From NCBI RefSeq assembly GCF_041296385.1, contig NW_027184063.1:310001-374000 (forward strand): DNA of 64,000 bases, in the 5' to 3' direction. Both the position numbers and the translations under genes were made by a program. Shown piece after piece: positions 58,621 to 64,000 of this stretch. The DNA comes from Aphelocoma coerulescens (Eukaryota; Chordata; Aves; Passeriformes; Corvidae). Each line of letters starts with the position of its first letter. Within the stretch, counting starts at the first letter, position 1. Below the pieces are notes generated by a model. It made no database searches, was not told the DNA's origin, and worked only from the letters and a program-made list of their open reading frames with translations.

Positions 58621-60350
58621 GAGGAACGAGTGCGCTGTGCGGGGGCTCCTCACGGCACCGCTCTGTCCCGTCCTGTCCCGTCGCGTGCTCCGAGCACTGT
58701 GGCGTGGCCGCGTCGCCGCCAGCCCCTATGTCAGCACGTGTCACAAAGGGCCCTGGGACACCCTGTCCCGTTCCACCCCACGGTGACCGTGCTGCACCAT
58801 GTCACAAAGGGCCCTTGCACACGCTGCCACCTGCCCTGGGGCCACCCCCAGCCCACCCCAAGTGGCCCAGGTTGGAAGGAATGCCCTGCCCCAAGTGTCT
58901 AAGGCAGCCCAACAGGAATTTTAGCATCGGCTCCAGCCATAAGCAAACGCTCCCCTGCTCTGTGGGCTCGGGGCAGCACCAGGAGCCCCCACGGCTGCCG
59001 CCGCAGCCGCCGCAGGAAGGGCTCGGGGTCTTCCACAGAAGCTGGCACGGCCTCCTTGGGACACGTCCCGGCCGGTGGCCATCCTAAAGCCGGGGCTGTG
59101 ACACAGACAAGGAACGTGTGGGCCAGGGCACGAATGCTGCTCTGACCCCTGGGGCCCGGGGAGCGCTGAAATCAGCAGGTGTGGCAGAGTCCCCTCCGAA
59201 GCAGACCTGCCACCCCCAAGCCCTGGCAGCGCTGGTGCCCATCTCCTGCCCCAGAGACCTGTGCCCCCAGGGGCTTCTCTGCCAGAGGGCAGCCAAAGCC
59301 AAGGTGCATTGGGGTCTGTGCTCCTTCCTACAGGGGGCTGTTGGCAGGAGCAGCTGGAGTGACTGGGGGCAGCGCTTGGTATCCAACAGGAGATGTTGCT
59401 CCTTCCTGGAGTGAATTTTTTCATGGAAGGGATTAGCAGTAGCACCAGAACAGCATCAGCTGCTGAGTTTCACAGGGCAAAGAGATTCTACAGAGACACT
59501 GTGACGTTTCCTTGTGCTTTTCTGTCTTTCTTGCATTCTGGAAATGAAAGAATTGGCCCAGCCTCTGATATTCAACATTCCTGTTGCTGTGTGTCTGGCT
59601 GTGGCAGCTCACATTCAAACACAACTGCGTCCCTGCTGAGCAGGGCAATGGACGGCCACAAACAGGGAGGTTCCCCAGGGAACATCAAGGGAGACACCTG
59701 GGGAAGTGCAGAGGATAGGGATAGCTGTGGGAGGAGAAGCTGTTCTGTGTCTCTGATGATGGTGCCAGCACCCTGAAGGAGCAGCCAAGACAGGCGCTGG
59801 AAGCACACAGGTCCCACCCTTTTCTGCTGTCACATGGACTCGGGACACACTTGTTGCCACAGGTCCAGCAGCCGTGATGCAGGAACAACGGAGGGCCATG
59901 CATTGGTAGGGAATGGCCTCCAGCAAGAGCAAAGCAGGATCCTCTGGCAGCAAAGCCTGAGCTTGTGAACCGGGCCATCTCCTCTGCACACAGCAAAGTG
60001 CTTCCCTCCACCCCTGAACGTCTGCCAGCTTTTCTTTAGTGCCGGCTGCATCTTCCTTTGTTCCAAGCAAGTCCAGGATTTAGTTTGGAAGCTCATGTAC
60101 GTGTCTTTAAGGGGCCTGCATGCAGGAGAGGGATGGCACCTGCAGTGCAGGGCTTGTGTCCCATCAGAGTCTCTCTCTCACGATGGCACCAATGCTGCTG
60201 CCTTGGGACGCCTGACTGTGGAAGGCGAGTCTGCCCTCAAGCACGGCCACTGAAGTCAGTCAGGGGCACAGGCTGCAGCTGAAGCTGCCAAGCGTCGCTG
60301 TGAGGCTGGCAAGGCAAGAGGAAGCCATTGTGGCCAATTCTGCTGGAGCC
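58621..60350. other. No gene recognised
   Basis: GC-rich to mixed sequence with overlapping frames on both strands. No domain, splice-consistent exon series or named repeat found. Confidence 0.4.
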
Positions 60351-60352
60351 TT

Positions 60353-60778
60353 TTGCCCAGCCACGTGCAGCTGTGCCCACAGTATGGCCCCGTTTGGCGT
60401 CCCGGCTGGTGCGGATGCCTTGTTGAGCTGGTGCCGGCATTGGGGCTCCTGCTGTTCCTGTGCACGCTCTGGTGCTGTTTCTGTGGCGTCCAGAGCTGTT
60501 TCGGCAGCAGCGACTCGGCAGCCCTGCTCAAGGAGACATCGCCGCCTCCCCATGGTGGCAGCAGCTGTGCGGGCCCAGAGCTCTGTGCCAGGGGGGCCTC
60601 GGTCACAGCCCCGTGGCCTGGGCAGCCGCGGGGGCCCGGGCTGGCCGCCAGCCCTGCCTCTGCCCACCGCCCCTTCTTGGCAGCAGCCAGGGGCCGTGCC
60701 CCAGCAGGGCTCCCCGCCCTCCTTGTCCCCAGCCAGCCCAGCCTCGGCACCTCGGGGTGCTCCCCACCCTCCTGCTGA
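60353..60778 (+). other. 141-codon open frame with one hydrophobic segment, probably chance
   Basis: Contains a hydrophobic run (LVELVPALGLLLFLCTLWCC) followed by cysteine-rich FCGVQSCFG and a Pro/Ala-rich tail. Frames overlap on the minus strand (220 codons) and in other plus frames in this GC-rich stretch, so coding is doubtful. No family recognised. Confidence 0.2.
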
Positions 60779-60784
60779 GGCCCG

Positions 60785-60840
60785 GCCTTGAGGGCTTCTG
60801 CCGCAGGCCTGGGAGATGCTTCGGGGAAGCGCCAGAGCAG
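60785..60840. repeat. Isolated copy of the MROH upstream repeat
   Basis: ggccttgagggcttctgccg and gggagatgcttcggggaagc match the ~80-bp unit at 58222-58620. Confidence 0.65.
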
Positions 60841-60999
60841 CCGGGCGGCAGGAACGAGGCGGCTGCCTGGAGGCTGCTTATGGCCTCTGACAGCCACTTC
60901 CTCGGGCCTTCCCACCACCCCAGCCCCTCAGGGGCCTCCTGTTGTTCTGCCAAGGGGCAGAGGCGATTTAAAGGACACAGCACCGGGAAGAATGCTCTT

Positions 61000-61694
61000 A
61001 TTTTACTGTGAAATTAAGGAACAGCAAATGTAAAACGATACATTCAATAAAACTAGGGGCTTGGATTTAGCAACAAGCAAAAATAAGCAAGGTAATGCAC
61101 CTAATTATTACTATCCAAGAGAAAGGAGAGTGATTTAGAAAGATGCATCACCAATTGCCTAAATACCTTGCCACCATCCAGATCCGCAGTCGTTGGGGAG
61201 CCCCGTTTTGCAGCAAGGAGCTGGAGAACCCTTCCCGTCAATTGGGAGAATCCTATGGGTGCATCTACCCGTATGTGAGGCCTCCAAATTTGCCCCAAAT
61301 GTGGATCCAGCTTTTAGAGGCCCAAATCAGGAAGTCCAAGCGACTTGATTGTGTTTTTAGTCTGGAAACACCTGGGTCTGATGGCACACTTTGCAACCAG
61401 CAGGGGCCACAGCTTGGCCAGTGCCCAGGCCTTGCCTGGGAGGGTTTCCCCTCAAACACCCTGCAAACCAACCTTTATTCATGTCAGCTGGGGAAAGTTT
61501 CTTAAATTATCCATTTCTTGCAGATAACTGTACACGATTATGGGAAAGTTTCTAAAGCAGCCCGTTTGGCATTAAACAGCTAGCATAAGCATCTTTGTCA
61601 TCTGTTTTTAGCTGAATAATACTGATGGTGTTAGTCACAGATTGGCCAGGGTTCATCTTGTAGGTCAGCTCCGGCTGAGGCCTGCTGCTCAGGC
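61000..61694 (-). other. Probable 3' end and LTR of the minus-strand retrovirus, not resolved
   Basis: Lies downstream of the env remnant on its strand. aataaa is present on the minus strand near 61470. I could not define LTR ends. Confidence 0.3.
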
Positions 61695-61883
61695 CTCAGC
61701 ACATCAGTCGCTCCTCTGACTTACAGGATGAATCATGGTTGTCAGATTGCCTCTGCAGTTGTTGCATATGGGGTTGGTGGATCTTGAGGTGTAGCTGCGA
61801 GCTGCCTTCCCTGTACTGTGTGCTGGATGAGTCGTACAATACAAGGAAAGAAACAAGGAATAAACAGGAAGGTAGCAGCTGCA
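61695..61883 (-). pseudogene. env: Retroviral env TM fragment, distal part beyond the LTR insertion
   Basis: Minus-strand sequence downstream of the inserted LTR continues with a hydrophobic segment (LPVYSLFLSLYC frame) and a short tail, consistent with the end of a TM anchor and cytoplasmic tail. The pre-insertion side (62020-62110) reads DIFLWLPGSLWLKG. Confidence 0.5.
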
Positions 61884-62019
61884 CTGTTCCGGTTTGGCCA
61901 AATTTAGAAATATATCCTCTGAGAGAAGGCACAACCACCCCTTCCCCCCCCCCCCCAGCATTAATTTCTGGGCACAGGCAGCGATATGGTATACACATCA
62001 TAAGGTCACCCCAAGACAT
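61884..62019 (-). mobile_element. Deleted ERVL-family solo LTR inserted in env
   Basis: On the minus strand it starts TGTCTTGGGGTGACCTTATG and ends GGCCAAACCGGAACA, matching both ends of the 44094/50183 LTR family. About 500 bp of the middle is missing: it jumps from CCCAGAAATTAA to the poly-G GGGGAAGGGGTGGTTGTG segment. Flanks on that strand are GTGAA and GTGCA, a plausible 5-bp target duplication with one change. Confidence 0.88.
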
Positions 62020-62156
62020 TCACAAAGGGAAAGGAGAAAGGGCCCCTTTGAGCCACAGACTCCCTGGCAGCCACAAGAATATATCTGGTTCCCAACATTC
62101 CCATGTCTGGGTTGGTACATGGGCTAATTTTCTCATCTCCCGAGTTGTCTGTTTTC

Positions 62157-62420
62157 CTACTTTTCCATTGTCATCAATTTGTAAGCGACAGTTGGATTCA
62201 TTTTCTTTCCTGCAAACTCCTCCTTCTTCTGCCGGTAGTCTAAAACCCCGCGATGCTGGAAAATCGCATTCCGCGTTTGCGTGGATTGGTCGGCCATAAG
62301 GTCAGGGGCGGCAGCCGTCTGGTTAGTTATTATCTCCGAGACAGCTTGCAGTCTTATTATCCAATTCAGATTATAGGCAGGTTCTCTGGCCCCTGACACC
62401 AATTGGCTAGGGCTCCATGG
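62157..62420 (-). pseudogene. env: Retroviral env TM fragment, proximal part
   Basis: The minus-strand frame contains AREPAYNLNWIIRLQAV and IITNQTAAAPDLMADQSTQ, recognisable as heptad-repeat sequence of a retroviral TM subunit. It then decays: the cysteine cluster expected next is not intact in this frame. SU and most of the upstream region are deleted. Confidence 0.7.
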
Positions 62421-62532
62421 AGCCACTCCATAATGTTGTAGAACTCTCTCAAGTGGCCGTTCATCATGTCCCCATCTTTGGGAGCTTCCCTTACTTAGGG
62501 AGGTGTCAAGAGACCATGTTTCTCTGACCAAA

Positions 62533-63163
62533 TCATGATATACTTTGACTCTGAGCGCTGTCCCCTGACTTTGTGTCCATGTCCCTGATGGGCCTATTGT
62601 TAAGGATGTGCAGTGCATCAGTGAGATGGGTTCTCCACCAGGACAGGTGCCCATCTCCCAGGTTTCTCCACTGCTCTTTCAACAGCCCATTCATTCGCTC
62701 AGGTAATCCCACAGCTTGGGGATAATATGGTGTGTGAAAACCCCACTGAATGTTTTTCTGCTCAGCGTACTGCTGAATGAATTTGTTCTGGAAATGAGAC
62801 CCATTATCTGTTTGACTGGGTAATGGCATTCCGTAATACAGAATTATTGTGTCTATAGTACAGATGGTGCTGTGCTGAGCGGCCTTCTCACAAGGATGGG
62901 CAATCAAATACCCAGGATATGTGTCTATGGCAGATATATTTACACCCTCGGTCCTGGGGTAGAGGTCCAATGTAATCCATTTGCCAAGTTGGTCCAGGCA
63001 ATTTTCCTCTCCCCAGCTGTCCTTTTACAATGTTTGGCACCGGGCGTTTGTACATATGTTGGCACATGGGGCATTGAGCAATTCTAGTTCTACTCATATC
63101 GAGTGACATGGCAATGCCGTGCTCTTGAGCCCACCTGTAAGGGGCTTTTTGTCCAAGGTGCAC
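62533..63163 (-). pseudogene. pol: Retroviral integrase in two overlapping frames
   Basis: The first frame (63163-62888) has a zinc-binding part ending CPMC and the first catalytic aspartate in WQMDYIGPLP. A frame change near 62950 leads to the second frame (62970-62533) with DTYPGY, the second aspartate in TDNGSHF and the glutamate in GLPERMNG. The tail (HILNNRPI) is cut short and fused by deletion to env sequence near 62510. Inactive. Confidence 0.8.
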
Positions 63164-63350
63164 ACATTTTTGGTGTGCACATTTTGCCAGGCCTTCGTGA
63201 TCCTCCTTTGGAGGGAACTCCGGTCTGGCTTGGGAAATCTTTGCCCGGTTGCCTGCAACAGAGTTATAAAGTCACTCTAAAGTGTCTGTGTCACTATGGA
63301 CATCAACATGAATCACAGTCACATCAGTTCTTTGCACCATTTCCCAAAGG

Positions 63351-63980
63351 TCACTCCACAGTTCCTTTCCCCAGACCTCTTTGGAGTAGATTTTCCAGGC
63401 TCTGCCCACCCATGTTGGTAGCCACAGAGCAAACCCATTTAGCTACCGACCAAGAAGCAGTATAGGAAAGGCATTCTCCTAGATCTTCTTGTTTTAAAGC
63501 CATATCAATTGCATAGAATTCAGCATATTGACTGCTTTTCCTCTCTCTGATCATTTCTAAAAACTTTTCTGAATGAGGATGGTCAGCTACTGCTTTCCAA
63601 AACCTTTTCCCTCCTATATATTTAGCCGACCCATCCGTAAACCAAGCATGTTCTTTTTCCTGTGGCGTTAGTTGATTTGAAGGCTTTTCCCACTTCCCTG
63701 GAGATTCTCTCTCAGCTGTGAAGTTGGCCCTCACCTCTTGGTCCCTCCCGGGGGCAGCTGCTATTGGCTCATGAAGAGTGGCTATCCGCCCCGTTCCCAC
63801 CTTGGCCCTATCCCGAATATACCACTTCCAATTTACAGTACCACACTCCGGAGCGTGCCCAATCCAATGGGCTTTTGGGGACCTTCTGACCCACTGCACT
63901 ATAGGAATTTCCGGATGAAGAGCCACTTCATACCCTATGGTAAGTTGTTCTGTTTCCATCAGTGCCCAATAACCTGCCAA
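63351..63980 (-). pseudogene. pol: Retroviral RT connection and RNase H
   Basis: Minus-strand open frame of 209 codons. WFTDGSAKYIGGKRFWKAVA contains the first RNase H aspartate and SSQYAEFYAIDMAL the glutamate. The third position reads YTASWSV where RNase H has YTDSW, so the catalytic aspartate is alanine (codon 63456-63458). The N-terminal part resembles the connection region. It ends in a stop before integrase. Confidence 0.8.
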
Positions 63981-64000
63981 TAACTGTTTCTCAAACGGTG

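Larger units (their letters stand above)
61695..64000 (-). mobile_element. Second endogenous retrovirus, 3' part (pol-env), minus strand
   Basis: In minus-strand order: RNase H (from the window edge to 63351), integrase (63163-62533) and env TM (62420-61695). Frames are broken repeatedly. A large deletion joins integrase almost directly to TM. Integrase wording (WQMDYIGPLP, SQTDNGSHF) and a TM with gamma-type ectodomain indicate a retrovirus different from both the ERVL and the 24-27 kb element. It continues beyond the window. Confidence 0.8.

Overview
This is eukaryotic DNA and almost certainly a bird, most likely a songbird. The grounds are a split C2H2 zinc-finger gene of the avian type, Pim-like kinase fragments, a multi-exon maestro heat-like (MROH) gene, an ERVL-class provirus, a CR1-like scrap, and fragments of MHC class II B and FLOT1. 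There is no bacterial-style gene organisation. Most long open frames are by-products of GC-rich or tandemly repeated DNA.

Layout. (1) 1-22554 is a head-to-tail satellite of eleven ~2.05-kb units, followed by a deleted twelfth unit to ~22745. Units differ mainly in carrying 0, 2 or 4 copies of an internal 75/76-bp minisatellite. Three units form a 6152-bp higher-order repeat that occurs twice in tandem (4101-10252 and 10253-16404). (2) 22746-29700 holds GC-rich unique DNA, a decayed minisatellite, a broken retroviral remnant with LTR (24150-27766) and an array of about 21 TGACATCA motifs. (3) 29700-41200 is a gene graveyard: out-of-order Pim-like kinase exons, opposed MHC class II B exon fragments, a zinc-finger gene with a frameshift, a 2-kb ACTGGGA-type minisatellite, duplicated CpG-rich blocks, and FLOT1 exons with one exon present three times. 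Class II B next to FLOT1 suggests an MHC-linked location. (4) 41200-51800 is retroelement territory: a solo LTR, simple repeats, a nearly full-length ERVL-type provirus (44094-50795, LTR-gag-pro-pol-LTR, no env) and further LTR pieces. (5) 52323-58219 (minus) is the best gene of the window, an MROH-family gene whose first fourteen exons join in frame with GT-AG introns. Its introns hold a 58-bp VNTR, a solo LTR and a (GGGAT)n array. (6) 58222-61000 has an ~80-bp repeat upstream of that gene and otherwise no recognised gene. (7) 61000-64000 (minus) is the 3' part of another retrovirus, with integrase fused to env TM by deletion and an ERVL-family LTR inserted into env.

The genes do not form a pathway. 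The window is a repeat-rich, recombination-active locus with one apparently intact gene (MROH), one possibly intact gene (zinc finger) and many decayed copies. The most unusual structures are the higher-order satellite, the shuffled MHC/FLOT1/Pim fragments and the nested ERVL LTR. All calls are from reading the sequence; no database search was run.
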